A stretch of DNA of 64,000 nt, taken from the NCBI GenBank assembly GCA_910587705.1, contig CAJUMX010000015.1, forward strand, positions 1-64,000, in the 5' to 3' direction. The position numbers and the translations under genes were made by a program. Source of the DNA: an uncultured Oscillibacter sp. GTDB taxonomy: Bacteria; Bacillota; Clostridia; Oscillospirales; Oscillospiraceae. Below are positions 23,885 through 34,009 of this stretch, in pieces (the stretch's first letter is position 1; each line of letters starts with the position of its first letter). The notes under the pieces are model-generated. The model had not been told where the DNA came from. It did no database searches and was given only the letters and a program-made list of their open reading frames with translations.

Positions 23885-24580
23885 ATGAAGGGAAAGTTTC
23901 TGCAATTCGCGCTGGGTGTGATTACCGGGACGGCGCTGTTCGGCGGGGCCTCCGCCGCTGCCACCGGGCTAATGGCGCAGCCCGCATGGTCCCCCATCTT
24001 CGTGGACGGACAGCAGGTCCAAATGACGGCTTACAATATCCTGGGTAACAATTATGTGAAGCTCCGGGACATTGGAAAGGCCGTGGGCTTCAATGTCTAC
24101 TATCAGAACGGCGTCCAGGTGGACAGCAAGTCTCCCTACACCGGCGAGGCTCCAGCGACCCAGGCCGCGGAATCCGCGGACACGCTGGAAACCACCCGCC
24201 AGGAAATGATCCGGCTAATCAATCAGGTGCGCCGGGAAAACGGCGTGGGGGAGCTGACCGTGAGCACGGCGCTGATGGACGCCGCCCAGGACTGTGCCCA
24301 GCGGGGATTTACGGATCATGACACCCAGTATGAATGTGAATCTGCCCTGCGGCATGGCTATCCCCACGGCTTCGGAAGCAATCTCACGGTGTTCACATAC
24401 AACTGCAATACGGACATTGCGCGAACGGCGGTTTCCCATTGGAGGTATTCGCCGGGGCACTTCCAGACCATGATCGCGGAACGCTATGACAGCATCGGCG
24501 TGGGCGTGATGCTCTGGGATGATGTGGCCTACTGTTATATGTTCGCCGGAAATCCCAATGGGATCAACCCCGCCGCGTAA
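23885..24580 (+). CDS. secreted CAP-domain protein with a copper amine oxidase-type N-domain
   Basis: 231 residues. A signal peptide (1-31) precedes a stalk-like domain, IFVDGQQVQMTAYNILGNNY then VKLRDIGKAVGFNVYY (about 40-80), of the type called copper amine oxidase N-terminal domain. A CAP/SCP domain (about 105-231) has MIRLINQVRRENGVGELTVS, a His in FTDHD, and SPGHFQTMIAERYDSIGVGV. CAP proteins act outside the cell, with varied roles. It has its own promoter and terminator within the surface-protein block. Confidence 0.83.
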   Translation: MKGKFLQFALGVITGTALFGGASAAATGLMAQPAWSPIFVDGQQVQMTAYNILGNNYVKLRDIGKAVGFNVYYQNGVQVDSKSPYTGEAPATQAAESADTLETTRQEMIRLINQVRRENGVGELTVSTALMDAAQDCAQRGFTDHDTQYECESALRHGYPHGFGSNLTVFTYNCNTDIARTAVSHWRYSPGHFQTMIAERYDSIGVGVMLWDDVAYCYMFAGNPNGINPAA

Positions 24581-24596
24581 ATATCCAAGCCCTCGC

Positions 24597-24628
24597 AGCC
24601 CTCTCAGTGAAACGCTGGGAGGGCTTTT
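24597..24628 (+). terminator. terminator of the CAP-domain gene
   Basis: AGCCCTCTCAG pairs with CTGGGAGGGCT (one G-T pair) and is followed by TTTT. Confidence 0.82.
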
Positions 24629-24644
24629 CCTATCCCGATTCGCG

Positions 24645-24657
24645 TCTCACGGTGAGA
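24645..24657. repeat. 13-bp palindrome upstream of the Cna-B adhesin gene
   Basis: TCTCACGGTGAGA, inside CGCGTCTCACGGTGAGACGC, 43 bp before the start codon. Confidence 0.9.
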
Positions 24658-24699
24658 CGCATTTATTTTTGAAATTCAAATGATGAAAGGAAACGGTTT

Positions 24700-27600
24700 A
24701 TGAAGAAAATGAACCATCCCCTGCGGCCCCGCGTGACGGCGCTGCTGCTGGCGCTGGTCTGCGTCCTGGGCCTGCTCCCGGCAACGGCCCTCGCCGTCAG
24801 CGACACGATCAAGCTGGAGCGGTTTGGTATGTCTGGCGTCAGTTACGAATCTGCCGCGCTGGGCCGCTGTTCCCTCCACGAGATGTACTTCTCCGGCGGG
24901 AACAAGACCTCCGTGGGCTTCTGCGGCACGAAGGGGGGCGGCATGGGAAGTTCCCTGATCGGTCAGACCTGGGGGCACAAGACCCCCGTCTCCGATCCCA
25001 CCGTCCTGACCATGATGGCCTACTACTACGCCCACTCCACCGGCGTCTTTACGGACGAGGCAAAGGCCCTGGGCGTGGACAACATTTGGGACGGCGGCTA
25101 TACCTGGTATATGAACGCCTGGGTGCAGGCGGTCATCTGGCGCTATCAGCAGGGCAGCATGGGCGACCCCGCCGTGGCCTGCGCCGAGGAACTAATGGCG
25201 GTTTACAATTCCCTGGAGGGCACCCACTACACCAGCATTGACGAGGAAAAGGACGGCCGGTCCTTCCGGGATCGGGCGCAGTATATCCTGGACCTGGGAC
25301 AGCAGGGCGTATGGAGCGAGTGTACAGCCTACGAGTATGGCTTCACCGGGGCTGGCAGCCAAGCCCACCCCGCAAGCTCCGTCCAGAAGATTATCCTGGG
25401 AGAGCTGGAGGTCAAAACGAAGGACAGCTATACCCTGATCGTCAAGAAAGTGGATTCTAAAAATCCCACCAAGGGCCTCCCTGGGGCCAAGTTCCATATT
25501 GAATCTGAAAGCGGCTCTTTCTCCAAGGATGTGACCACCGGGAGCGATGGAACGGCCACGCTGGAGAACCTGACCCCCGGAACCTATGCCGTGACGGAGA
25601 CGGACCCGCCCGCCGGGTATGAGATCGACAATGCGGGACCGGAGTATGTCGTCCTCCCCGGCAACGGGAATAACACCGTGACCGTCACCTTCCGGGACAC
25701 GCCCACCACCACCAGCGAGGGCAGTATCCGCAAAGTGGACGCAGATGATCCCACCAAGGGCCTCGCCGGGGCCATTATTAAGATTACCGGCGTGGACAAC
25801 AACTTTTCCGGCACCTTCATGACCCGCGAGGGCGGCTATATTACAGATGTTCCCTGGGACACCATGCCCGTGGGCAGCTATACCGCCGAGGAAATGACGC
25901 CCCCGGAGGGCTATACCAAAAGCACCGACCAGAACAAGGTCAAGCAGACATTCGTTTGGGACGGCAAGTCCGATGTGGCATTGATCTTTGAGAATGAAGC
26001 CAAGGTGAAGGTCCGTTTGGTGAAGCTGGATGACAGCGGCAACCCTCTCCCCGGTGCAGTATTCAACATCTTGAAGGATGGACAGATCATCGGCAGCGAG
26101 GAGACCAAGGCAGACGGCAGTATCACCGTAACGGATGTGACGGAGGGAATGTACGCCTTTGTGGAGGTTTCCGCGCCTTCTCCCTATGCCAAGCTCACCG
26201 AACCTGTATTTGCCCATGTGGATCAGGCCACCATCAACGGAGGCGGCACCGTCACTGTCACGGCCTCTGATAAGAAGCTGCCCAGCCTGACCATTCTCAA
26301 GCGGGACGCACAGACCAAAGAGGTCGTTTCCGGCGCCGTCTTTGAGATCAAGGGTATCCATTATCACTATCACGACGATGTAACGACTGGCCCGGATGGC
26401 AAAGCCATCCTCTCCAATATCCCCGTGGACAGCTACGAGGTAGTCGAGAAGTCCGTCCCCGATCCCTACGTCGTGGGCGAGGAACCCACACAGACCATCT
26501 ACCTGGGCCCCGGCGAGGAGCGGGAGCTGATTTTTGACAATTTGAAGCAGCCCATGCTCACCCTCAAAAAGATCGACGCCGACAGCCAGGAGCCGGTTCC
26601 CGGCACGGTGCTGACCATTGAGGGCGTTGACAGCGACTACAAGCACGATGTGACCACCGGCGCGGACGGAACGGTTTCCCTGCGGGTGGCCCCCGGAACC
26701 TATAAAATCACGGAGAAGTCTGTGCCCGCCCCCTACTACCTGCCGGATAAGGACAAGGACCGGGTACAGACCATCAGCTTGAACCCCGGCGATGAAAAGA
26801 CGCTGGTATTCCGCAACCACAAGGCCCCGGATCTGACGATCTACAAGGAGGACAGCGTTGCGGGCGCGCCCATTGAGGGAGCGAAATTCCACGTCACTTA
26901 CACGTCCAACGGTGAATCCGCCGACGCCCCCGCCTCCGCGGACTTTGGCTATTTCCTCACGGACGCCAGCGGCGAGATCAAGCTGCATGAGAAAGGGAAG
27001 AAGCTCTATCCCGGCGAGTACACCGTGACCGAAGTACAGCCCGCCCCCGGCTTTCAAATGAAGGAGCCGACTACACAGCGCGTCATCATTCGCGGCGGCG
27101 AGAGCAAAACCCTGGTGTTTCAAAATGAACCTCTTAACGGAATCGTCGTTCAGAAGTACGACAGCGTGACCGGCGAGGCCCTGCCCGGCTGCACGTTCCA
27201 ACTCCGCTTTTTAGGCGGCACCAGCGGAACGGGCGGGACCGTCATCGGGCAGAAAGTCACCGGGAAAAATGGAACCGCCATCTGGACGGGCTTAAAGGCG
27301 GGCACCTATATCGTCGAAGAGGTAGACCCAGCGGACGGGTACAGCATCATCAAATCCTCCGAGACGGTCTATATCTCCGACGACGGCGTTCAGAATGTTG
27401 TCACCATCACTTTTGACAACGCCCCGGACGGCCTCCTTTTAATCAGGAAGGTTTGCAGCGTCAACCCCAGCATTACCCTCCAGGACGCCGAGTTTAAGGT
27501 GACGTATGCGGACGGCACTGTCATCGGGGACAGCAACGGGATTTACCGCACCGACGAGAATGGCGAAATTCGCATTTCCGGCTTGAAGCCCGGCAAAAGC

Positions 27601-30600
27601 GTGATTGTCACCGAGACAAAGGCTCCCGCTGGTTTTATCATTGATACCCAAAGCCAGACGGTCCAGATTAAAGAGGGCCGTACCGTTTCTTTGACCTTCA
27701 AAAACCAGCCGAAGGGAAAGCTGATTATCCAGAAGCGGGACAGCATCACCGGCCAGCCCCTTCCCGATGCGGAGTTCCGGGTAACAACCGCCGCCGGCTG
27801 CGAGGTTGGTTTGGACGGCGTAATCGGCACGTCTACTCTGACGCAGAATGGGCTGTTTACCACCGACGGCAATGGTGAAATCCGCATTTCCAATCTCGCC
27901 CCCGGTGCCTATGTATTAACCGAAACCAAGGTCCCGGCAGGGTATGTCATGGACAGCCCCAGCACCAATGTTGTCATCGGGGCCAACGGCGACACGCAGA
28001 CTGTCGTTGTCACAAATACCCCGAAGGGGGGCCTCCTGATCCGCAAAATCGACAGCGTGACTGGAAAGGCCCTCCCCGGCGTCAAGTTCAAGATCACCGC
28101 CGCTAATGGCGAGCTGGTCCCTGACAATGAGGGCTTGACCAGCTCCAACGGCCTCTACACCACCGACGGAAGCGGCCAGATTTACCTCCGCAAGCTCAAC
28201 CCCAATACTTATGTCGTGACCGAGGTGGAGACAATTGACGGCTACCTGCTGGACGCCGCGCCGCAGACCGTTGTCGTCAGCGAGGCGGACACCCAGGTCC
28301 TCACCTTCACCAATATGCCCCTGGGCGGGCTTCTGGTGAAGAAGATGGACTCCGCCACGAAGGAACCCCTGGCGGATGTTATCTTCAAGATTACTCGTAC
28401 AGACGGAACCGTGGTAGGCAATTCCAACGGCGAGTTCCGTACCGACGAGCGGGGCTTCATTTCCCTGCCGGACCTGGAGCCGGGCGGCTATATCGTGCGG
28501 GAGGTCCAGGCAAAGCCCGGCTACCTTCTCGACGACACGCCCCATGCCGTGGAGATCAAGGACCACCAGACGTACACCCTGGAAGTGTTCAACCAGCCCC
28601 TCGGCAATCTGATTATCAATAAGCTGAGTTCCCTGGACAATTCTCCCCTGGAGGGTGTGAAGTTTCAGATCAAGTACGCCAATGGGCAGGTGGTGGACAA
28701 CAAGAACGGGCAGGTTTCCTCCAACGGCATCTACTACACCGACCGCAACGGACAGATCATCCTCTCCGGCGTCACCGGCTCTATCGTCGTGACGGAGCTG
28801 GAGACGATCCCCGGCTACCGCATCGACCCCAACACCCGGACACAGACCCTGGTGGTCAACCCCAACGACACGCAGACCATCAATTTCTATAACACCCCCA
28901 CCACGACCCTGATTATTCGCAAATTCATTGAGGGCACCGAGAATGAGCCGCTTTCCGGCGTGGCCTTCCGGGTGGTGGATGGAGCTGGGGCCGCTGTCGG
29001 GCCGGATGACGGCCTCTATTACACCGATAAATCCGGCGAGGTCGTCCTGCATGGCATTGAGCCTGGAACCGTGGTCATCGCCCGAGAGGTCAAGACCGTG
29101 GAGGGGTTTGTCCTTGATGGCACCCCCCAGGACATCAAGATTGAGGCCGGTCACGTCCAGCAATTGACCTTTTGGAACAAGCGGGCCGGTACATTGGTGA
29201 TTCAGAAGAAGGACAAGGTTTCCGGCGCGTTCATCGCCGGAGCGGAGTTCCAGTTGACCTATGCGAACGGCGGCTTTGTGGACAATGCCAACGGGCATCT
29301 GTCCTCCAAGGGCATCTACACCACCGATGACAAGGGAGAAATCCGTGTTTCCGGCGTGGTAGGGACCATTGTTGCGAAGGAGACGAAAGCGGCCCCCGGC
29401 TATGTGATCGACCAGACCACGCAGACGCAGACCGTTACCGTGAACCCCATGGACACGCAGACCCTCGTTTTCCTCAATGACCCCCTGTGCAGTCTGACGT
29501 TGACGAAGCTGGATTCTGTCACCGGAAAGCCCGTTCCCGACACCGAGTTCACTGTGAAGGACGGGGATGGCCGCATCCTGGGCCGCTATGTCACCGGCAA
29601 GGACGGCACCGCTCTCGTGACGGGCCTCGTCCCCGGCAGTACCGTTGTCGTGGTGGAAACCAAGGTGCCCCAGGGCTACGTTCTGAATACTACCCCGCAG
29701 ACCATCACCGTCCGCAACGGCTCCAACAGCGTCACCAGCGGCGCAGGCGGGAACACCGACAGCAGCGGAACCGGCAAAGGGGACAACAACCTCACCTTTG
29801 AGAATGACCCCAAGACCACTTTGATAATCGAGAAATATGTCACCGGCACCACCGACCCGCTGAAAGGAGTAACTTTCCTGGTCACAGAATCCAACGGTCA
29901 GGTGGTAGGCAGTTCCAACGGCGAGTTTATCACTGACGAGAATGGCCGCATTGTGATCGAGGGCCTGGAACCCGGTACTACCGTCACCGTCAAGGAAATC
30001 AAGGCGCTGGAGGGCTATGTCCTCGACACCATCCCCAAGTCCATCAAGATCAAGGTTGGAGATGCGCAGACCCTCCGTTTCTACAACGCCAAGCAGGGCG
30101 CTGTTGTGGTGAAGAAGCTGGACAAGCAGACCGGGGAACCGCTGGCCGGGGTGGAATTTGAAGTTACCTACTCGGACGGCAGCTACCTGGACGATGACTA
30201 CGGCCATCTGTCCAGCAAGGGCCTTTATAAAACGGACGCCAATGGCGAAATCCGCATTTCCGGCGTGGTAGGCACCCTGATTATCACCGAAACCAAGCCC
30301 CTGCCCGGTTACGTCATGGACGAGGGCACCAAGACGCAGACGGTCAAAGTGAATCCCACCGACACACAGACCATCACAGTGTATAATACCAAAATCGGCG
30401 GTTTAACCATCATCAAGAAGGACGAGGAATCCGGGGAGCGGATCAGCGGCGTACAGTTTGAAATCCGCAGGCTCAACGGCGAGATCATCGGCACCTACAC
30501 CACCGACCGCTCCGGCGTTATCACGCTGCCCCAGGCGGAGAAGGGCTGGTATCAGGTGACGGAACTGAAAGCCGCCAAGGGCTACCGCCTGGACAGCCAG

Positions 30601-31782
30601 CCCTACCAGATCGAAGTGAAGGACGGCGGCACCGCCACCCTGGAGATCACTAACCGGCAGATTGGCAGCGCCATCATCCGCAAGGTGGACAGCCTCACCG
30701 GAGAGGGCATCTACGGCGTCAAGTTCTTGATCTCCGACGCCTCCGGCCATCCTGTGGGCACTTACGAGAGCGATAACGAGGGCTATGTCTATGTGGAGCG
30801 GGAGCTGCCGGACGGCAAGTACACCGCCCGGGAATTGGAGTGCGCGGACGGCTACATTCTGGACACGGTGCCCAAGACCTTCTATGTGCAGTACGGCGGA
30901 TGCACCACCATCACCTGGCCGAATACCGCTGTCCGTGGACAAATCCAAATCGTGAAGAAGTCCGCCGACTATAACTCCACCAACGGCCTCCCCGCTGGAA
31001 CGCTCCTGGAGGGGGCCGAGTTTGAAATCTGCAACGAGCGCACCGGGAACAAGGTGGACACCATCGTTACCGGGGCCAACGGCCTTGCGTCCTCCAAGCA
31101 GCTCCCCCTGGGCCGGTACACCATTCGGGAGATCAAAGCCCCGGCGAATTACGGCGTCTCCACGGAGACCTATACCGCTGTGCTGGAATACTCCGGCCAG
31201 ATCGTGAAGCTGGAGGTTTCCGACAAGAGCATGAGTACCGGCGTCTCCATTACCAAGACCGGACCCAAGGAGGCTATGAGCGGCCAGCCGGTCCGCTATG
31301 TGTTCTCCAGAATTGGAAATAGCAGCAATGTCATGCTCCAGTCTTTCTACTGGCGGGACACGCTGCCCGCCGCTGTGCGCCTGACCAGCGTTGTCACAGG
31401 AACCTACAATTTCCCCGGCACCTATAAGATCGTGTACAAGACCAATACCTCCGGCGACTATCTCACACTGGCGGACAGCCTCTCCACCAGCCAGAACTAC
31501 ACCCTTGCCGCCTCTCCCGTGGCCCTGGGCCTCGCGTCCAATGAGCGGGTGACGGAGATCATGTTTGTGTTCGGGCAGGTCCCCGGAGGCTTCTCTCAGG
31601 TAGAGACCCCCATGCTCCACTGTACCGCTGTCTCCGGCCTTGCCGCTGGGAGCAGCTTTGCGAATGTGGCTGACGTGGGCGGCACCTACAACGGCGTGTG
31701 GGTCCAGGCGGTTTCCCGCTGGGTGACGACCGTCTACGGAAAGAAGGTCCCCGCCCCCAAGCTGCCCCGGACCGGCTATTAA
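24700..31782 (+). CDS. giant surface adhesin: thioester domain plus about 20 Cna-B/SpaA repeats
   Basis: 2360 residues, the longest gene in the ICE. A signal peptide (1-32) precedes a thioester-type domain (about 35-230) with a candidate Cys (SVGFCGTKGG) and the Gln motif NAWVQAVIWRY, which can bond covalently to host surfaces. I count 20 Cna-B/SpaA repeats of 85-105 residues, each with a Lys strand (LIIQKRDSITGQPLPDAEF type) and the E of VTET/VTEV, which normally form isopeptide bonds. A final non-Cna domain ends in KLPRTGY at the very C-terminus. There is no hydrophobic helix or basic tail after LPRTG, so a complete sorting signal is missing. Confidence 0.9.
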   Translation: MKKMNHPLRPRVTALLLALVCVLGLLPATALAVSDTIKLERFGMSGVSYESAALGRCSLHEMYFSGGNKTSVGFCGTKGGGMGSSLIGQTWGHKTPVSDPTVLTMMAYYYAHSTGVFTDEAKALGVDNIWDGGYTWYMNAWVQAVIWRYQQGSMGDPAVACAEELMAVYNSLEGTHYTSIDEEKDGRSFRDRAQYILDLGQQGVWSECTAYEYGFTGAGSQAHPASSVQKIILGELEVKTKDSYTLIVKKVDSKNPTKGLPGAKFHIESESGSFSKDVTTGSDGTATLENLTPGTYAVTETDPPAGYEIDNAGPEYVVLPGNGNNTVTVTFRDTPTTTSEGSIRKVDADDPTKGLAGAIIKITGVDNNFSGTFMTREGGYITDVPWDTMPVGSYTAEEMTPPEGYTKSTDQNKVKQTFVWDGKSDVALIFENEAKVKVRLVKLDDSGNPLPGAVFNILKDGQIIGSEETKADGSITVTDVTEGMYAFVEVSAPSPYAKLTEPVFAHVDQATINGGGTVTVTASDKKLPSLTILKRDAQTKEVVSGAVFEIKGIHYHYHDDVTTGPDGKAILSNIPVDSYEVVEKSVPDPYVVGEEPTQTIYLGPGEERELIFDNLKQPMLTLKKIDADSQEPVPGTVLTIEGVDSDYKHDVTTGADGTVSLRVAPGTYKITEKSVPAPYYLPDKDKDRVQTISLNPGDEKTLVFRNHKAPDLTIYKEDSVAGAPIEGAKFHVTYTSNGESADAPASADFGYFLTDASGEIKLHEKGKKLYPGEYTVTEVQPAPGFQMKEPTTQRVIIRGGESKTLVFQNEPLNGIVVQKYDSVTGEALPGCTFQLRFLGGTSGTGGTVIGQKVTGKNGTAIWTGLKAGTYIVEEVDPADGYSIIKSSETVYISDDGVQNVVTITFDNAPDGLLLIRKVCSVNPSITLQDAEFKVTYADGTVIGDSNGIYRTDENGEIRISGLKPGKSVIVTETKAPAGFIIDTQSQTVQIKEGRTVSLTFKNQPKGKLIIQKRDSITGQPLPDAEFRVTTAAGCEVGLDGVIGTSTLTQNGLFTTDGNGEIRISNLAPGAYVLTETKVPAGYVMDSPSTNVVIGANGDTQTVVVTNTPKGGLLIRKIDSVTGKALPGVKFKITAANGELVPDNEGLTSSNGLYTTDGSGQIYLRKLNPNTYVVTEVETIDGYLLDAAPQTVVVSEADTQVLTFTNMPLGGLLVKKMDSATKEPLADVIFKITRTDGTVVGNSNGEFRTDERGFISLPDLEPGGYIVREVQAKPGYLLDDTPHAVEIKDHQTYTLEVFNQPLGNLIINKLSSLDNSPLEGVKFQIKYANGQVVDNKNGQVSSNGIYYTDRNGQIILSGVTGSIVVTELETIPGYRIDPNTRTQTLVVNPNDTQTINFYNTPTTTLIIRKFIEGTENEPLSGVAFRVVDGAGAAVGPDDGLYYTDKSGEVVLHGIEPGTVVIAREVKTVEGFVLDGTPQDIKIEAGHVQQLTFWNKRAGTLVIQKKDKVSGAFIAGAEFQLTYANGGFVDNANGHLSSKGIYTTDDKGEIRVSGVVGTIVAKETKAAPGYVIDQTTQTQTVTVNPMDTQTLVFLNDPLCSLTLTKLDSVTGKPVPDTEFTVKDGDGRILGRYVTGKDGTALVTGLVPGSTVVVVETKVPQGYVLNTTPQTITVRNGSNSVTSGAGGNTDSSGTGKGDNNLTFENDPKTTLIIEKYVTGTTDPLKGVTFLVTESNGQVVGSSNGEFITDENGRIVIEGLEPGTTVTVKEIKALEGYVLDTIPKSIKIKVGDAQTLRFYNAKQGAVVVKKLDKQTGEPLAGVEFEVTYSDGSYLDDDYGHLSSKGLYKTDANGEIRISGVVGTLIITETKPLPGYVMDEGTKTQTVKVNPTDTQTITVYNTKIGGLTIIKKDEESGERISGVQFEIRRLNGEIIGTYTTDRSGVITLPQAEKGWYQVTELKAAKGYRLDSQPYQIEVKDGGTATLEITNRQIGSAIIRKVDSLTGEGIYGVKFLISDASGHPVGTYESDNEGYVYVERELPDGKYTARELECADGYILDTVPKTFYVQYGGCTTITWPNTAVRGQIQIVKKSADYNSTNGLPAGTLLEGAEFEICNERTGNKVDTIVTGANGLASSKQLPLGRYTIREIKAPANYGVSTETYTAVLEYSGQIVKLEVSDKSMSTGVSITKTGPKEAMSGQPVRYVFSRIGNSSNVMLQSFYWRDTLPAAVRLTSVVTGTYNFPGTYKIVYKTNTSGDYLTLADSLSTSQNYTLAASPVALGLASNERVTEIMFVFGQVPGGFSQVETPMLHCTAVSGLAAGSSFANVADVGGTYNGVWVQAVSRWVTTVYGKKVPAPKLPRTGY

Positions 31783-31788
31783 AATAAA

Positions 31789-31801
31789 TCCCACGGTGAG
31801 A
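31789..31801. repeat. 13-bp palindrome between the adhesin stop and virD4
   Basis: TCCCACGGTGAGA; its AAATAAA flank directly follows the adhesin stop codon, and the virD4 RBS is about 10 bp downstream. Confidence 0.9.
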
Positions 31802-31823
31802 CGCGAATCGACAGGAGGTTTCC

Positions 31824-33578
31824 GTGAAGCAGAAGAACAGCGGCGGACCTCTCCCGTGGCTCCTGCTGGCCGTCCCCGTCCTCTGGGCGGGGGCGGCCCT
31901 CGCCAGCGGCTACCGGGAGGGCATGACCGTCTTTGACCTCATGGGGCGTTTCAGTGGGATGCTGGAACACCCCTTTGCCATCCGCTGGACCCCCTATACC
32001 CTCAAATTCATGCTGGGGGCGCTGGTGGTCTATGCCTTCGCCATTGTGCTGTACGTTTCCTCCAGGCAGAACCGCCGTCCCGGAGAGGAACACGGCTCCG
32101 CCCATTGGGGGAACGTATACCAGCTTGACCGGAAGTACCGGGACAAGGACCCTCACAACAACGCCATCCTCACCCAAAACCTCCGCATGAGCCTGAACGG
32201 GCGGAAGCACCAGAGAAACCTCTTGCAGATCGTGGTGGGCGGCTCCGGCGCGGGCAAGACCCGGTATGTGGTCAAGCCCAATCTCTACGAGGCCAACGCC
32301 TCCTATATTGCCACTGATCCGAAGGGAGAGCTGGCCCGCTCCGCCGTTCCGCTGCTTCTGCGGGAGGGCTACACCATCCGCGTTATTGACCTTGTGGACC
32401 CGGAACACTCCGATTGCTACAATCCCTTCCACTACATCCGAAATGATGCGGACGTTTTGAAGCTGATCGCCAATTTCATCCGCAACACCACGCCGAAGAA
32501 CGCCCATTCCAATGACCCCTTTTGGGAGAAAAGCGAGATTGCCCTGGATTCCGCCCTCATGCTGTATCTGCTTCATGAGGCTCCCCCGGAGGAACAGACC
32601 ATGGAGATGATGCTGACCATGCTGGAATACGGCGCGGCCAAGGAGGGTGACGGGGACTATCAATCCCCGTTAGACTTACTCTTTGAAGCCCTGGAGGAAG
32701 AAAACCCGAACCATATCGCCCTCCGCCAGTACAAGGTGTTCAAGCAGGCCCCCAGCGAAACGGCCATGAGCATCCTCATTACCGCCTCCGTCCGTCTGGC
32801 CCCCTTCACCTTGCCGGAGGTACAGCGGATCACCAGCAGGGACACCATGGAGCTGGAGAAGCTGGGGGAGCGGAAGCAGGCGGTATTCTGCATCATCCCG
32901 GACAGCAACGACGCCTCTTTGAATTTCCTGGTGGGTATGTTGTATACGCAAGCCTTCCAGGAGCTGTACTATCAGGCGGACAAGGTTCATGGCGGCAGCC
33001 TGCCCATTCCGGTGCGGCTCATGTTTGACGAGTTCGCCAATGTTGCCCTCCCGGACGGCTATGCCCGGCTCCAGGCCACCATGCGGTCCCGGAACGTCAT
33101 GGCCACCATCATCCTGCAAAATATCTCGCAGTTAAAGGCGCTGTTCAAGGACGATTGGGAGGGCATCATCGGCAATGCGGACGCCTTTATCTATTTGGGC
33201 GGAAATGAGCAAAGTACGCACAAATATGTCTCCGAGCTGCTGGGCAAGGAGACGATCCAGACGCAGACCAGCAGTCAGAGCAAGGGACGAAACGGCTCCT
33301 TCAGCAAAAATTTTCAATCGGCCGGCCGAGAATTGCTGACCCCGGATGAAGTGCGGATGCTGGACAACCGCCTCGCCCTGGTTCTGATCCGGGGCGAGGC
33401 CCCGGTGATTGACGCCAAGTATGATCTCATGCGCCACCCCAACATCAAGCGGACCGCTGACGGCGGGGCCGCTCCCTACACCCACAGCGCCCGCTGCCTT
33501 TACGGAGCGGACGACCTGGATTTTACCTTTACATCCCTGGACGACATTGAAATCTTTGAAGATACGGAGGAATCTTGA
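31824..33578 (+). CDS. VirD4/TraG-type coupling protein
   Basis: 584 residues from a GTG at 31824 (ACAGGAGG, 5 bp). Two N-terminal membrane helices (about 9-28 and 60-80), then an AAA-type ATPase with Walker A VVGGSGAGKTRYV (near 140), DPKGEL, and Walker B LPIPVRLMFDEFANV. The protein recruits the relaxase-DNA complex to the transfer channel. It heads the type IV secretion block. Confidence 0.92.
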   Translation: MKQKNSGGPLPWLLLAVPVLWAGAALASGYREGMTVFDLMGRFSGMLEHPFAIRWTPYTLKFMLGALVVYAFAIVLYVSSRQNRRPGEEHGSAHWGNVYQLDRKYRDKDPHNNAILTQNLRMSLNGRKHQRNLLQIVVGGSGAGKTRYVVKPNLYEANASYIATDPKGELARSAVPLLLREGYTIRVIDLVDPEHSDCYNPFHYIRNDADVLKLIANFIRNTTPKNAHSNDPFWEKSEIALDSALMLYLLHEAPPEEQTMEMMLTMLEYGAAKEGDGDYQSPLDLLFEALEEENPNHIALRQYKVFKQAPSETAMSILITASVRLAPFTLPEVQRITSRDTMELEKLGERKQAVFCIIPDSNDASLNFLVGMLYTQAFQELYYQADKVHGGSLPIPVRLMFDEFANVALPDGYARLQATMRSRNVMATIILQNISQLKALFKDDWEGIIGNADAFIYLGGNEQSTHKYVSELLGKETIQTQTSSQSKGRNGSFSKNFQSAGRELLTPDEVRMLDNRLALVLIRGEAPVIDAKYDLMRHPNIKRTADGGAAPYTHSARCLYGADDLDFTFTSLDDIEIFEDTEES

Positions 33579-33580
33579 AT

Positions 33581-33940
33581 ATGAAAAAGTACCTTTCCCG
33601 CAGTACCCATAATGCCCCCACCCGCCAGCAGCTCCGGCAGAGGACCCGCCGTCTCTACTTCTCCGCTGTTCTGGCGCTGGCCTTCTGCGCGGCGCTGACC
33701 GTCCCGGCCTTCGCCGCCGGAGGCAGCGACCCGCTTACCATCGTAAATAATTTGTCTGATTTTATCTTCTCCATCATCAAGGCCCTGGGCATCATCATCC
33801 TGGGCTGGGGAATCGTGCAGGTGGGCATGAGCTTTCAGTCCCACGATGCCAGCCAGCGGACCCAGGGCTTTCTTTGCCTGTTCGGCGGCCTGATGATCGC
33901 TTTCGCGAAAGAGATTTTGTCCGTGATCGGCGTGGTATGA
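33581..33940 (+). CDS. Maff2-family mobile element protein (VirB2-like candidate pilin)
   Basis: 119 residues from ATG 33581 (CGGAGG, 10 bp; a TTG 6 bp earlier is possible). A basic N-terminus and signal-like helix (about 26-45, ending PAFAAGG) are followed by two hydrophobic helices, LSDFIFSIIKALGIIILGWG and GFLCLFGGLMIAFAKEIL. Size and topology match the Maff2 proteins that follow virD4 in these ICEs, and VirB2/TrbC pilins in general. Confidence 0.8.
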   Translation: MKKYLSRSTHNAPTRQQLRQRTRRLYFSAVLALAFCAALTVPAFAAGGSDPLTIVNNLSDFIFSIIKALGIIILGWGIVQVGMSFQSHDASQRTQGFLCLFGGLMIAFAKEILSVIGVV

Positions 33941-33969
33941 GCTGTCCCGGAACGAAAAGGGGAATTGCG

Positions 33970-33982
33970 TCTCACGGTGGGA
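33970..33982. repeat. 13-bp palindrome upstream of the VirB6-like gene
   Basis: TCTCACGGTGGGA, centre of the longer palindrome formed by AATTGCG on its left and CGCAATT on its right (33963-33989). Confidence 0.9.
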
Positions 33983-34009
33983 CGCAATTCCCCATGGAGG
34001 TGAGTTTCA

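Noticed and set aside
25192..30207. Long minus-strand frames under the Cna-B adhesin
   Set aside because: They mirror the repeat periodicity of the adhesin and have no RBS or domain.
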